DNA from: an uncultured Caulobacterales bacterium
GTDB taxonomy: Bacteria > Pseudomonadota > Alphaproteobacteria > Caulobacterales > Maricaulaceae
Reading direction: 5' to 3'
DNA length: 35,629 nucleotides
Assembly: GCA_938003545.1 (NCBI GenBank)
Contig: CALKXY010000044.1
Location: 1-35,629 of the forward strand
The notes below the pieces were generated by a model. The model made no database searches. It was not told where the DNA came from and was given only the letters and a program-made list of their open reading frames with translations. Below, in pieces: positions 1 to 8,127 of the stretch. The translations under genes and the position numbers were made by a program. Each line of letters starts with the position of its first letter. The first letter of the stretch is position 1.

Positions 1-1050
1 AGTCTTCCCCGTTTTCTTCCCCGCGTGATACATCATGCCGTATCCTGCACTGCCGCCTGTGAAGCCGATGTCGGTGAACATGGCTTCGCCGGGGCCGTTG
101 ACGACGCAGCCGATGATGGAGAGCGTGATCGGGGCGGAGATATGGGCGAGGCGGGTTTCTAGGGTTTGGACGGTTTTGATGACGTCAAAGCCTTGGCGGG
201 CGCAGCTGGGGCAGGAAATGATATTCACGCCGCGCGTGCGCAGGCCGAGGGATTTCAGCATATCAAAGCCGACTTTTATTTCCTCAACGGGATCAGCCGA
301 GAGCGAGACGCGAATGGTATCGCCAATCCCCGCCCAGAGCAGGTTGCCCATCCCAATCGAGGATTTAACCGTCCCAATGCGCAGGCCGCCCGCCTCAGTT
401 ACGCCCAAATGCAGCGGCGCGTCGGTGGCATCGGCGAGTTGGTGATAGGCCGCGACGGTCATAAAGACGTCGCTGGCTTTGACCGAGATTTTGTAATCAT
501 GGAAGCCTTCGTCATCGAGCATGCGGGCGTGCATCAGCGCGCTTTCCACCATGGCGTCGGGGCAAGGCTCTCCGTATTTTTCGAGCAATTCGCGTTCGAG
601 TGATCCGCCGTTGACGCCGATACGGATAGAGCACCCATTTGCACGGGCCGCCGCGACGACTTCTTTCACGCGGTGTTGTCCGCCAATATTGCCGGGGTTG
701 ATGCGCAGGCAGGCTGCGCCTTGGTCGGCGGCTTCGATGCCGCGTTTATAATGGAAATGGATATCCGCCACGAGCGGGACTTTGACCTGATCGACAATGC
801 TGCGCAGGGCGGCGGAACTATCGGGGTCGGGCACAGAGACGCGGACGATATCTGCGCCTGCTTCTTGCAGCGCGAGGATTTGGCCGACGGTCGCCTCGAC
901 GTCATGCGTCAGGGTGTTCGTCATGGACTGTACGGCGATAGGCGCGTCTCCGCCGACTTCGATGTCGCCGACGCGAATTTTGCGAGATTTGCGCCGGTCG
1001 ATCGTGCGCCAAGGGCGAATGGAATTAATATCTGTAGGAGTGCCGCTCAT
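1..1050 (-). CDS. ispG: 4-hydroxy-3-methylbut-2-enyl diphosphate synthase, 3' end cut off
   Basis: IspG (GcpE) catalyses the penultimate step of the MEP isoprenoid pathway, converting MEcPP to HMBPP with a [4Fe-4S] cluster. The frame is open for 350 codons from the ATG to the window edge, so only the last part of the C-terminus is missing. Visible motifs are VQSMTNT near the N-terminus, [17 protein letters not shown], and the C-terminal cluster region with CPSCAR and [10 protein letters not shown], which supply the cluster cysteines. The N-terminus ([14 protein letters not shown]) fits the family and no better start is seen; the SD is weak. It lies 42 bp downstream of a rodZ-like gene on the same strand, an order also known from other proteobacteria, so the two are probably co-transcribed. 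Very sure of the identity; the only defect is the truncation by the window. Confidence 0.95.
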   Translation of the reverse strand, partial: MSGTPTDINSIRPWRTIDRRKSRKIRVGDIEVGGDAPIAVQSMTNTLTHDVEATVGQILALQEAGADIVRVSVPDPDSSAALRSIVDQVKVPLVADIHFHYKRGIEAADQGAACLRINPGNIGGQHRVKEVVAAARANGCSIRIGVNGGSLERELLEKYGEPCPDAMVESALMHARMLDDEGFHDYKISVKASDVFMTVAAYHQLADATDAPLHLGVTEAGGLRIGTVKSSIGMGNLLWAGIGDTIRVSLSADPVEEIKVGFDMLKSLGLRTRGVNIISCPSCARQGFDVIKTVQTLETRLAHISAPITLSIIGCVVNGPGEAMFTDIGFTGGSAGYGMMYHAGKKTGKT

Positions 1051-1092
1051 GTGGTCGCTATGCCATGCGAATGCGGCGACGGAAAGCCGAGA

Positions 1093-1845
1093 TTAAGGTC
1101 GTTCGGCAGTTGGCAGATCACGCGAGAGGGTCAGGCCGTCAATCGGTTGTCCCGCCGCGCCCAATGTCCCGATCAACGCCGCGCCGTCATAAAGCTCGAC
1201 TGCGCCTGCATCGCGGACCGAAACGACATAGCCGCCGTCTGTTGGCCCCTGCCACGTTTCGCCCGTGACAAAAATGCGGCTGATCATGGCCGTGCCGCTC
1301 GCGTCGCTAATTTTTATCCAACTCGGCGCGGTGGTGCGCAGCGTAAACAGGCCATCCGTCAAAACAGGTGCAGCCGGTTCAAGCGCGGCAAATTCTGGCA
1401 GCACCGTTGTCGGCGTTGTCGTTGGGGCTGCAATCGCTTCGGACTGCGTCCCGTACCATACGCCAACCATCAGCGCGACGGTCGCAACGCTCAACGCCGA
1501 AACAAAACCGCGCGGCAGGCGAAGCTGGCGCGTTAAAATAACATGTGGCGCATCGCGTAACGGTACGCGGGTCAGCGCAATATCGGCCTTATAGTCTTTC
1601 ACCGCGACATCGCCGTCGAGGCCAAGGGCCTGCGCATAGGTTCGGACAAACCCCAATGCGTAGCCAATCGCGGGCAGTTTGGTTTCATCCAAACGCTCAA
1701 TCGCGGCGATATAATCTTCGCGAATATGTGTGGATGCAGACAGATCAGAGATCGACAGATCAAAGCCTTCACGCCGCGATTGCAGGCGTGTGCCGAAATG
1801 ATCGTCTGATCTGGTTGATATTACTGGCGTCTGGGGCATTTCCAA
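1093..1845 (-). CDS. RodZ-like HTH / membrane / DUF4115 protein
   Basis: A 250-residue protein with the RodZ layout: an N-terminal helix-turn-helix of the HTH_25 type (about residues 17-80, with FGTRLQSRREG and IREDYIAAIERLD), one transmembrane helix at about 114-132, a Pro/Thr/Ala-rich linker, and a C-terminal DUF4115 domain (about 165-245) with the characteristic WIKISDASG and GETW segments. RodZ proteins link the MreB cytoskeleton to the membrane and shape rod cells. The HTH faces the cytoplasm and the DUF4115 part the periplasm. The place directly upstream of ispG matches the rodZ-ispG order known in other proteobacteria. The protein is shorter than E. coli RodZ (337 aa), mainly in the linker. 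The start is the first ATG (MEMPQTP); a slightly later start cannot be excluded. Confidence 0.85.
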   Translation of the reverse strand: MEMPQTPVISTRSDDHFGTRLQSRREGFDLSISDLSASTHIREDYIAAIERLDETKLPAIGYALGFVRTYAQALGLDGDVAVKDYKADIALTRVPLRDAPHVILTRQLRLPRGFVSALSVATVALMVGVWYGTQSEAIAAPTTTPTTVLPEFAALEPAAPVLTDGLFTLRTTAPSWIKISDASGTAMISRIFVTGETWQGPTDGGYVVSVRDAGAVELYDGAALIGTLGAAGQPIDGLTLSRDLPTAERP

Positions 1846-1974
1846 GAAAAGCTATAGGGCTGCGCGCCTTGCCGTAAGGTTAACGAATTCAACATTCTAC
1901 GTCGAGCGGAAAAAACACGACAGCTCTATTTGTTCATAAATCCGACTGGAACATCGCCGCACATGTGGCAACCC

Positions 1975-1986
1975 TGTCACGTGACA
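1975..1986. promoter_or_regulatory. 12-bp perfect palindrome upstream of dsbB
   Basis: TGTCACGTGACA is a perfect palindrome ending 29 bp before the dsbB start, in the 170-bp region between the divergent rodZ-like and dsbB genes. The position suits an operator. Several 12-bp palindromes are expected by chance in a window this size, so the call is weak. Confidence 0.25.
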
Positions 1987-2015
1987 CAGCCGCCGCGCGG
2001 GATTATAGGGCGGTC

Positions 2016-2522
2016 ATGATCGTCTCTGTTCTGAAATCTCTGCACACAAACCGCGCCGCGCCTGTGGTGGCGTTGCTCGTGTCGGGTGGGCTTTTGATCG
2101 GGGCGTGGACGTTCCAATATGGCTTTGGCTATGCGCCCTGCACAATGTGTTATTGGCAGCGTCATGCCCATAAAGCTGTCCTCGGTTTGGCTGCGCTTTG
2201 GCTGGGCTTGCGCGCAATTGGCGTGAAGGCAGAGGCGCTCTTAAAATGGGCCGTCGTGCTCGCCTTCCTCATAAGTTTCGGGATTGCCGCTTGGCATGTC
2301 GGTGTGGAATTTGGCCTCTTGGAAGGACCGAAATCCTGCTCTGGCGGAACGCTGGCGATGCCCGATGTCAATGCGGATGATCCGCTGGCCTTCCTCGATG
2401 AAACCATTCGCCCGCCCGCCTGCTCCGAAGCCGTCTGGCATTTCCTCGGCCTATCTATGGCGGGATGGAACGCCGCAGTCTCCTTGATAACCGCCCTCTG
2501 GGTCGCTACGTCCAGAAAGTAG
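2016..2522 (+). CDS. dsbB: Disulfide bond formation protein B
   Basis: DsbB-family quinone reductase of the inner membrane that reoxidises periplasmic DsbA and passes electrons to ubiquinone. The 168-residue protein has four hydrophobic segments, the first redox pair as CTMC (C42, C45) followed by YWQRHAH, and a second periplasmic pair, C108 (in KSCSGG) and C136 (in PPACSEAVW), separated by an acidic loop. This is the full DsbB cysteine set. The frame is open further upstream to an ATG at 1965, but that extension is polar and charged and has no family match; the ATG at 2016, with an AGGGCGG stretch just before it, gives the usual length. It is followed 15 bp later by coq7, so a dsbB-coq7 operon is likely; both proteins depend on ubiquinone. 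Confidence 0.9.
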   Translation: MIVSVLKSLHTNRAAPVVALLVSGGLLIGAWTFQYGFGYAPCTMCYWQRHAHKAVLGLAALWLGLRAIGVKAEALLKWAVVLAFLISFGIAAWHVGVEFGLLEGPKSCSGGTLAMPDVNADDPLAFLDETIRPPACSEAVWHFLGLSMAGWNAAVSLITALWVATSRK

Positions 2523-2537
2523 GAGTGGTCAAACGCT

Positions 2538-3068
2538 ATGAAAAAAACAAATCCTAAAATCGCAGAAATGCTCCGCGTTGATCATGCGGGCGAATATGGC
2601 GCCGTCGCAATTTATCGCGGGCAGCAAGCCGTCTTTCGCCGTCAAATGAAAACCCAGCCGATGGCCGCGCAATTGGCCGAGATGGAAGCCGAAGAGCAAA
2701 AACATCTGGACGCCTTTGATAAACTCCTCGTGGAGCGCAATGTCCGCCCGACGGCCATGACGCCGATCTGGAATGTTGCCGGATATGGCCTCGGCGTCGT
2801 CACGGCGCTGATGGGCGAAAAGGCAGCCCACGCCTGCACCGAAGCGGTAGAAACCGTGATCGAAGAACATTACGCCGAACAAGCCGAAGCCTGCGCGGTG
2901 ACAGAACCGGAACTCGCCGCAACCTTCCTCGAATTTCGCGAAGACGAGCTACACCACCGCGACACAGCGATAGAAGGCGGCGCACAAGACGCGCCCTTTT
3001 ACCGCGGGCTTTCTGCCATCATAAAAGGCGGCTGCCGCGCCGCAATTGCCGTGACGGCGAAGATATAA
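2538..3068 (+). CDS. coq7: Demethoxyubiquinone hydroxylase, COQ7 type
   Basis: Di-iron hydroxylase of ubiquinone synthesis (5-demethoxyubiquinol to 5-hydroxyubiquinol), peripheral on the inner membrane. The 176 residues hold the family's repeated carboxylate/histidine ligands: E19 in RVDHAGEYGA, an EMEAEEQKH segment giving Glu and the ExxH pair, a central Glu in VIEEHY, and the C-terminal EDELHHRD. Length and motif spacing match bacterial COQ7 proteins, which replace the flavin enzyme UbiF in many alphaproteobacteria. It follows dsbB by 15 bp. The best SD-like sequence (GGAG, overlapping the end of dsbB) is rather far from the ATG, which may mean translational coupling. Identity is secure; UbiG is also encoded in this window, at 27 kb. 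Confidence 0.93.
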   Translation: MKKTNPKIAEMLRVDHAGEYGAVAIYRGQQAVFRRQMKTQPMAAQLAEMEAEEQKHLDAFDKLLVERNVRPTAMTPIWNVAGYGLGVVTALMGEKAAHACTEAVETVIEEHYAEQAEACAVTEPELAATFLEFREDELHHRDTAIEGGAQDAPFYRGLSAIIKGGCRAAIAVTAKI

Positions 3069-3071
3069 TTA

Positions 3072-3287
3072 TCACTCAGGCGGCTCTGAAGAAACGGTTT
3101 TAAGCGTATAAAACTTTAAAGCAAAAGCACCTGTAAAACCTAAAACCAATAGGATTACGCTTGAAAGCAAACTGACTGGCGGCGTCATATTACTCGAGGG
3201 CCAATGCGCTACGATAGACTGGAGAGCAATCACAATCATTGCGCCGCACAGTAGATAAACCGCTTTTGATATAAAATTTTTATCCAT
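3072..3287 (-). CDS. Small two-helix membrane protein of unknown function
   Basis: A 71-residue protein with two clear hydrophobic stretches (about residues 7-26 and 38-58) separated by a short polar loop (HWPSSNMTPP), with a basic N-terminus and an acidic C-terminal tail. I do not recognise a family. It converges on coq7, with only 3 bp between the stop codons, and is divergent from the small SANT-like gene at 3356. Coding is supported by the two well-formed membrane helices and tight packing, not by homology. It may still be a chance frame. Confidence 0.5.
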   Translation of the reverse strand: MDKNFISKAVYLLCGAMIVIALQSIVAHWPSSNMTPPVSLLSSVILLVLGFTGAFALKFYTLKTVSSEPPE

Positions 3288-3355
3288 GATGATGTCCTCG
3301 CCGTGTAAGGCTTGTTCAAATTGACTGTATTTCCGACAAAACGCAAGGCCGCCTC

Positions 3356-3535
3356 ATGCAAGATCGTTTCGAACGTCATCGCCAAGCCTGGACACAGGAC
3401 GAAGTTCAGAAACTTCATCGCTTGGCCGAAAAAGGCATGGGCCTAAAAGCCATCGCCAAAGCCCTGACACGGTCCGAAGAGTCGACGAAGAAAAAAGCGA
3501 AATTAGACAAGCTGAAAATTCAAAAATTACGCTAA
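3356..3535 (+). CDS. Tiny SANT/Myb-like DNA-binding protein
   Basis: A 59-residue protein beginning MQDRFERHRQAWTQDEVQKL. The core W-T-x-[DE]-E-V-x-x-L-x-x-L-A-x-x-G-x-x-x-x-x-I-A-x-x-L-x-R-x-x-x-x-x-x-x-K has the pattern of the small SANT/Myb-like helix-turn-helix proteins common in alphaproteobacteria. It ends in a lysine-rich tail, which would suit DNA or RNA binding. An AAGG sequence lies about nine bases before the ATG. It stands alone between a divergent membrane-protein gene and the convergent DUF2161 gene. Function is unknown; the DNA-binding idea rests on the pattern only. Confidence 0.55.
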   Translation: MQDRFERHRQAWTQDEVQKLHRLAEKGMGLKAIAKALTRSEESTKKKAKLDKLKIQKLR

Positions 3536-3557
3536 GGCTCCGCCTTAATATCAACCC

Positions 3558-4292
3558 CTACATCATCGACGCTATCGCGTCGGCGTGAGCGTCTAAGGCT
3601 TTGGCGCCTTCGGGGGTGAGGCCGTAAACACCGCGATCAATTTTTTCGAACCAACCGTAATGGTTGGATGCCATGCAATTGCGCGCTTTTTCAAACCCTG
3701 CCATTTTTGCGACATAGGACGCTTTGCAGGCCCCTTCATCATGCAAGACTTTGGCGCAGCGCAGCGCGCCTTGGCGGTAAGAGGTCATCAACCCTGCAGA
3801 GGTCATGCCGCCCATATTTGGATCGCCGTGACGGCTTTCGAATTCAGAAAGAAGTTTTGTTTTACGGGCTTTAATTTTGCGCGGAGTGAACGGCTTGGGT
3901 TCACAATGAACCGTGATTTTTCCGTCCGCCATCCGCACAGTAATGAGGCCGAGGCCCAAACGGCGGCACAACATTTTATTGCGCCGAACCGCGACCAAGG
4001 CGGCCTTCCCTGATTTTCGCGGCACAGCGATATAAACCTGATCTGTCATGGATTGACGGTTTATGGCTTGGTGGAACAATGAGAGCGTGAAGCCTGTTTT
4101 CAACTCGATGATAACGGGTTCCGTCTCAGCTTTGGCGCGCGGAACCGCGACCATATCCGCCGCGCCGACTTCGCCTTTCACTTCATATCCCAAGCCTTCG
4201 AAATGTGTTTTTACAGGCGCGTAGAGGTCTGTCTCTTTTATGGCGGGGATTTTGGGGATGGTCTGACGTCCTCTACGGGAATGGTTTTGCAC
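3558..4292 (-). CDS. DUF2161 protein with PD-(D/E)XK nuclease-like core
   Basis: A 244-residue protein matching the DUF2161 family. The N-terminal half has the order of a PD-(D/E)XK core: ETDLYAPVKTHFEGLGYEVKGE with E41, then GAADMVAV with D46, a beta strand, and the E-L-K signature (E63-K65, in VIIELKTG). The C-terminal half (about 150-244) contains basic and HTH-like segments (ASYVAKMAGFEKARNCM, GWFEKIDRGVYGLTPEG) that look like a winged helix. No substrate is known for the family. The start is the first ATG; the conserved part begins near residue 19, so a shorter protein is possible. The gene is monocistronic and converges on the SANT-like gene. Confidence 0.8.
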   Translation of the reverse strand: MQNHSRRGRQTIPKIPAIKETDLYAPVKTHFEGLGYEVKGEVGAADMVAVPRAKAETEPVIIELKTGFTLSLFHQAINRQSMTDQVYIAVPRKSGKAALVAVRRNKMLCRRLGLGLITVRMADGKITVHCEPKPFTPRKIKARKTKLLSEFESRHGDPNMGGMTSAGLMTSYRQGALRCAKVLHDEGACKASYVAKMAGFEKARNCMASNHYGWFEKIDRGVYGLTPEGAKALDAHADAIASMM

Positions 4293-4488
4293 GAATAGAT
4301 AATGTTCGCGGGATATAACGTTCGTGCGCCGACGTCATTTAAAATGATGCGGGAGTCACTTTAGCGTGTGCAGCCACCCATGCGGCGCGCATTTGGTTTA
4401 CGTTCAGACAGGGGCGTGTAGAGATGCGCTACGGGTTAATTCAATCGAGGTCGAACACCTACCTCACCCCGAAATGAAAGATATGAAC

Positions 4489-4890
4489 ATGGATTTTCTG
4501 AATCTTGCCAAAGGCATGCTAGCAGATAAAATAGGCGGAGACAGCGACGCCATCGGCGGCGTTATGAACAGCCTCATCGGCGGCGGCGACAAGCTCGACA
4601 TTGGCGGGCTCGTAAATGGCCTGAAAGAAAAAGGCCTCGGCGATGTGGCCTCCTCTTGGTTGGGCGATGGCGCAAATGCGGATATTTCAGCAGACCAACT
4701 CAAAGACGTTTTAGGCGGCGAGCAAGTGGCGCAAGCGGCAGCGAAACTCGGTACAGATGAAGGGTCCTTACTAAACGGCCTAAAAGACGCACTGCCACAA
4801 CTCGTCGACAAAGCCAGCAACGGAGGTTCCCTCTTGGATTCTGTTGGCGGCATCGGCGGATTAGCCGGCATGGCCAAAAAATTCCTCTAA
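4489..4890 (+). CDS. YidB-like (DUF937) protein
   Basis: A 133-residue protein rich in Gly, Leu, Asp and Lys with the YidB/DUF937 pattern: MDFLNLAKGML, then repeated glycine-rich short helices (IGGVMNSLIGGG, LVNGLKEKGLGD), the WLGDGAN-DIS motif, and QLKDVLGGEQVAQAAAKLGT. The function of the family is unknown; the segment ISADQLKDVLG resembles the part shared with YidB. Three in-frame ATGs (4474, 4483, 4489) and an open frame back to 4366 are available; a GAAAG sequence eight bases before 4489 favours that start. The upstream extension (residues from 4366) is not family-like. A strong terminator follows 20 bp after the stop, so it is probably a single-gene unit. Confidence 0.75.
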   Translation: MDFLNLAKGMLADKIGGDSDAIGGVMNSLIGGGDKLDIGGLVNGLKEKGLGDVASSWLGDGANADISADQLKDVLGGEQVAQAAAKLGTDEGSLLNGLKDALPQLVDKASNGGSLLDSVGGIGGLAGMAKKFL

Positions 4891-4910
4891 GCCAGACACA
4901 TATCAAAGCC

Positions 4911-4943
4911 AAAGGCGCGCTCTCACGAGTGCGCCTTTTTTAT
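4911..4943 (+). terminator. Rho-independent terminator after the YidB-like gene
   Basis: Arms at 4911-4920 and 4929-4938 pair over ten positions (AAAGGCGC with GCGCCTTT, plus a G-U and a C-G pair), with an eight-base loop and a T-run ending at 4941. It separates the YidB-like gene from hrcA. Confidence 0.85.
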
Positions 4944-5028
4944 TTGGGTGTGAGTGATCGGGCGAACTTTTAAATTAAGCTCCAACAGCCATTGAAACGG
5001 TCTGTCCTTACCCACAAATAGAAGGCAG

Positions 5029-6114
5029 ATGTCGATTCTACCTACATTCACCCCCGCCTTCTCTTTGGCTGATTTGGACACGCGTGCGCGGGATATTTTC
5101 CGTGATGTTGTTGAAGGTTATTTGGAGTCGGGATTACCTGTGGGATCAAAGGCCTTGGCCTTGTCGGGCGGGCATAGTCTCTCGCCTGCGACGATACGCT
5201 CCGTTATGGCCGATCTCTCCCGTTATGGCCTGCTGACCAGCGCCCATGTGAGCGCGGGACGCGTCCCAACGCAGGCGGGATTACGTCTGTTTGTCGATGG
5301 CCTGCTCGAAATCGGAGATTTAGGCAAAACAGACCGCCATAAGGTTGACGCCAAACTGGCGGCAGCGGGGCAAGACCCCGAAGCCTTGATGCAGAATGCA
5401 TCCGCGATGCTGGCAGGCCTAACGGGCGGCGCGGGCCTTGTCCTTGCGCCGCAGCTTGGCACGCAAGAACGCGCATTGCGCCACGTTGAATTTGTTAATC
5501 TGGACGGCGATCAGGCGTTGGTCGTTTTAGTCCATGAAGACGGCGCAGTAGAGAACAGAATCATGGCACGTCCCGCGGGCGTACTCCCTGCTAGCTTAGA
5601 ACGCGCAGGCAACTTCCTCTCAGCGCGCCTAAAAGGCCGCCGCCTGTCCGAAGCCCGCGAAGATGTGTTGGCCGAAATCGCGGCGGGCGAAGCGCAGATT
5701 GACGCTGCCGCCGCGACGCTGATCGCGCGAGGCTTGGCACAATGGTCGATACCAGAAGACCGTCGTCGCCGCAGTTTGATTGTCCGCGGACAGTCTCACT
5801 TACTTGACAATTTGGAGGCCCGAACCGATGTGGAGCGCATCCGTCAATTATTCGACGATTTGGAACGCAAGGAAGAGTTAATCGACCTGCTGGATCGAAC
5901 CGAAATTGCCGACGGAGTGAAGATTTTTATCGGCTCTGAGAACCCTTTGTTCTCATTGTCGGGATCGTCTGTTGTGATCGCGCCATACCGCGATCAACAG
6001 TCGAATATTTTAGGAGCCTTGGGCGTAATTGGCCCAACACGATTAAACTATGCGCGCGTAATTCCGATGATGGATTATACGGCGCAATTGATGGGTCGCC
6101 TGCTACGCCGCTAG
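5029..6114 (+). CDS. hrcA: Heat-inducible transcription repressor HrcA
   Basis: HrcA represses groESL/dnaK-type operons by binding CIRCE operators and is itself folded by GroEL. The 361-residue length is standard. The N-terminal winged helix (about 15-85) contains the family signatures SLSPATIRSVMADL and the turn GLLTSAHVSAGRVPTQAGLRLFVD. The middle and C-terminal GAF-like part includes FIGSENPLF, the region IAPY, and LGVIGPTRLNYARVIPMMDYT, all characteristic. The ATG follows GAAGGCAG. It is 39 bp upstream of grpE and surely co-transcribed. I see no CIRCE element in front of this gene, so HrcA targets (for instance groESL) probably lie elsewhere. Confidence 0.96.
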   Translation: MSILPTFTPAFSLADLDTRARDIFRDVVEGYLESGLPVGSKALALSGGHSLSPATIRSVMADLSRYGLLTSAHVSAGRVPTQAGLRLFVDGLLEIGDLGKTDRHKVDAKLAAAGQDPEALMQNASAMLAGLTGGAGLVLAPQLGTQERALRHVEFVNLDGDQALVVLVHEDGAVENRIMARPAGVLPASLERAGNFLSARLKGRRLSEAREDVLAEIAAGEAQIDAAAATLIARGLAQWSIPEDRRRRSLIVRGQSHLLDNLEARTDVERIRQLFDDLERKEELIDLLDRTEIADGVKIFIGSENPLFSLSGSSVVIAPYRDQQSNILGALGVIGPTRLNYARVIPMMDYTAQLMGRLLRR

Positions 6115-6153
6115 GCTGCCCCGCACGATATAAAGACGAAGAGAGAGACGATC

Positions 6154-6834
6154 ATGACAATGTCTGACAACACACCTGACGCACCCAAAGACGAGTGGGA
6201 TGATCTGATGGGCGAGATTGAGTCCGAAAAATCCTCGCAAAAGCGCCGCGCCGCTGCCGAGGCCGCTGCGGATAATATACTGAAATCCGCAGGCAAAGCT
6301 GACGAGAGCGCCGAAGGTGAAATCGATACGAGCGAGCCCGATGCAGGTGCCGCCGCGATTGCGCGCATTCAAGAATTAGAGCTGGAACTTGCTACGCTTA
6401 AAGATCAAGCCCTGCGTGCGATGGCCGATGCAGAAAACGTCAAACGCCGATCCCAAAAAGAAGTCGCCGCCGCGCGTGTCTTTGGCATTGAACGCTTTGC
6501 CAATGATGTGCTGGCCGTACATGACAATCTTTCCCGCGCGCTGCTGACGTTGGAAGGTACAGATAAATCCACATTGGGCGACAATGCCAAAAACCTCGTC
6601 GAAGGTATTGAGCTGACAGAAAAAGACCTGATGGCCGTTTTGGCGCGCCACGGCGTGACAGCCGTCGCAGGCGTTGGCACAAAATTCGATCCAAATGTCC
6701 ACCAAGCCGTCGCAAACATTCCATCCGATGAAGACAAAGGCAATGTTGCCACGGTCATGCAAACGGGATTCAAAATTGGCGACCGCACATTACGCGCCGC
6801 AATGGTCGCCGTGAGTACAGGTAAACCCGCGTAG
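6154..6834 (+). CDS. grpE: Nucleotide exchange factor GrpE
   Basis: GrpE releases ADP from DnaK in the cytoplasm. The 226-residue protein has an acidic, low-complexity N-terminus (about 1-65), a long coiled coil (about 65-110: IQELELELATLKDQALRA and ENVKRRSQKE), and the C-terminal beta domain with FDPNVHQAV and the closing segment GFKIGDRTLRAAMV. These are the standard signatures. A GAGAGAG sequence precedes the ATG at 6154. A second in-frame ATG is two codons downstream. It is the second gene of the hrcA-grpE operon. No terminator is visible behind it; the next sequence is a broken DUF559 gene. Confidence 0.96.
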   Translation: MTMSDNTPDAPKDEWDDLMGEIESEKSSQKRRAAAEAAADNILKSAGKADESAEGEIDTSEPDAGAAAIARIQELELELATLKDQALRAMADAENVKRRSQKEVAAARVFGIERFANDVLAVHDNLSRALLTLEGTDKSTLGDNAKNLVEGIELTEKDLMAVLARHGVTAVAGVGTKFDPNVHQAVANIPSDEDKGNVATVMQTGFKIGDRTLRAAMVAVSTGKPA

Positions 6835-6836
6835 CC

Positions 6837-7194
6837 GACCACCTAAAAGCTCAATCCCACGCGCAAAATCTGCGTAAAGTAATGACGGCTGCAGAAATGC
6901 GGCGGTGGGCGGAACGTCGCGGACGTCGATATGATAATTTGAAATTCCGGCGACAGCATCCCGTTGCGCCGTATATCTTAGACTTTGCCGTAAGATCTCT
7001 TAAACTCGGAATCGAGCTGGATGGCACAAGCCATTGGACAAGGGGAGCCCAAGCGTAAGGCTGAAAAGAACAGCTGACCTAAGGGATAAAGGCTGGACAC
7101 TTATTCGTTTAGAGACGCAGATGTCTTTGATGAGACGAATAGCGTCGTTGAAGCGATCTGGTTGAAAGCTATGGAGATGCGGAATGGGACATAA
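6837..7194 (+). pseudogene. DUF559 endonuclease-like gene, multiply frameshifted
   Basis: Read across frames, this stretch gives a DUF559 protein (restriction-endonuclease-like fold, related to very-short-patch-repair nucleases). Segment one, 6837-7058, has LRKVMTAAEMRRWAERRGRR, LKFRRQHPVAPYILDF and LGIELDGTSHW, then a stop. Segment two (about 7059-7068) is a short piece in the next frame. Segment three, 7070-7114, reads TADLRDKGWTLIRLE. Segment four, 7114-7191, reads DADVFDETNSVVEAIWLKAME and ends at a natural stop at 7192. Restoring one reading requires about three single-base indels: near 7056-7059, in the A-run near 7063-7068, and one lost G near 7112-7114. The likely start is ATG at 6882. 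It lies between intact grpE and mutM. Decay is the simplest explanation; sequencing errors in homopolymers are the alternative. Confidence 0.75.
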
Positions 7195-7256
7195 TTGCGA
7201 CACTTCCTGCTCCCCGTTTACGGGGGGAAAGGGACGAAAAATAAGAGGTACTTCGC

Positions 7257-8096
7257 GTGCCTGAGCTTCCTGAAGTTGAAACTGTCCGTCGTGGCCTTGC
7301 GCCGGTGATGGAGGGCGCGGTATTTGACCGTGTTACACTCAACCGTCCCGACTTGCGCTTTCCGTTCGATCCAGATTTTGTTGCGAGGGTGCAAGGGCAG
7401 CGCCTGATCCGCCTCTCCCGCCGCGCCAAATTTCTCCAAGCCGAGCTCTCCTCTGGCGAACGTCTCTTTATGCATCTGGGCATGAGCGGACGGTTTATCA
7501 TTGAGGGGGATTCGAAACTGGCGAATTTCACCCATGAACATGCGGCCAACCCCAAACACCATCATGTTGTTTTCAATATGGATAATGGCGCGACAATCAC
7601 TTTTAACGATCCGCGTCGTTTTGGATTTATGGAGTTGGTTGGTGTCGACGCGCCATACCGTCTCGATCATATCGGACCGGAACCTTTGGGCAACAGCTTC
7701 AGCGGACCTGTACTGCGCGAGGCCTTGAAAGGCAAAAAGTCTAAAATTAAAGCCGCGCTGCTCGATCAACGTGTCGTCGCGGGCCTCGGGAATATCTATG
7801 TCTGCGAAGCCCTTTACCGCACGGGCATCAGCCCCCGCCGCGCGGCAGGACGATTGAAAGTCGCAGAGACAGACGCACTGGCGAGGCATATTAAAGAGGT
7901 CTTACGGGCCGCAATCGAAGCTGGCGGCAGCAGCCTGCGTGATTTCAGTAATACAGACGGCAAGCTCGGCTATTTCCAACATAGTTTTGATGTTTATGGC
8001 CGCGAAGGCGAGCCGTGCAAAACTTGCGACGCGCCCATTCAACGGATTGCGCAAAGCGGCCGAAGTTCATTTTTCTGCGGCACATGCCAGCGATGA
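7257..8096 (+). CDS. mutM: Formamidopyrimidine-DNA glycosylase
   Basis: Fpg/MutM removes 8-oxoguanine and formamidopyrimidines from DNA, then cleaves the strand. The start is GTG with AGAGG a few bases before it, and the next codons give PELPEVETVRRGL, in which Pro2 is the catalytic nucleophile and Glu3 the partner. Conserved segments LFMHLGMSGRF, FNDPRRFGFMEL, LLDQRVVAGLGNIYVCEALY follow, and the C-terminal zinc finger is C-x2-C-x16-C-x2-C (CKTC ... CGTC). The 279-residue length is standard. The gene converges with the hydrolase gene, with 31 bp between the stops. No feature is unusual. Confidence 0.97.
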   Translation: MPELPEVETVRRGLAPVMEGAVFDRVTLNRPDLRFPFDPDFVARVQGQRLIRLSRRAKFLQAELSSGERLFMHLGMSGRFIIEGDSKLANFTHEHAANPKHHHVVFNMDNGATITFNDPRRFGFMELVGVDAPYRLDHIGPEPLGNSFSGPVLREALKGKKSKIKAALLDQRVVAGLGNIYVCEALYRTGISPRRAAGRLKVAETDALARHIKEVLRAAIEAGGSSLRDFSNTDGKLGYFQHSFDVYGREGEPCKTCDAPIQRIAQSGRSSFFCGTCQR

Positions 8097-8127
8097 GCGA
8101 GACAGGTTGGCCTGCTCAGGTGAAACC

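Noticed and set aside
673..1536. A 287-codon plus-strand frame opposite ispG and rodZ
   Set aside because: It spans two well-supported minus-strand genes and is Arg/Ala/Asp-rich without motifs; a shadow of GC-rich coding sequence.
1975..1986. 12-bp palindrome treated as a notable operator
   Set aside because: Kept only as a weak feature: about nine such palindromes are expected by chance in the window.
4944..5028. CIRCE operator before hrcA
   Set aside because: No TTAGCACTC-N9-GAGTGCTAA or near form is present.
6376..6842. Long minus-strand frames opposite grpE
   Set aside because: GrpE is clear on the plus strand; the opposite frames have no family features.
7218..7889. 223-codon minus-strand frame opposite mutM
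   Set aside because: MutM motifs and zinc finger are certain on the plus strand.
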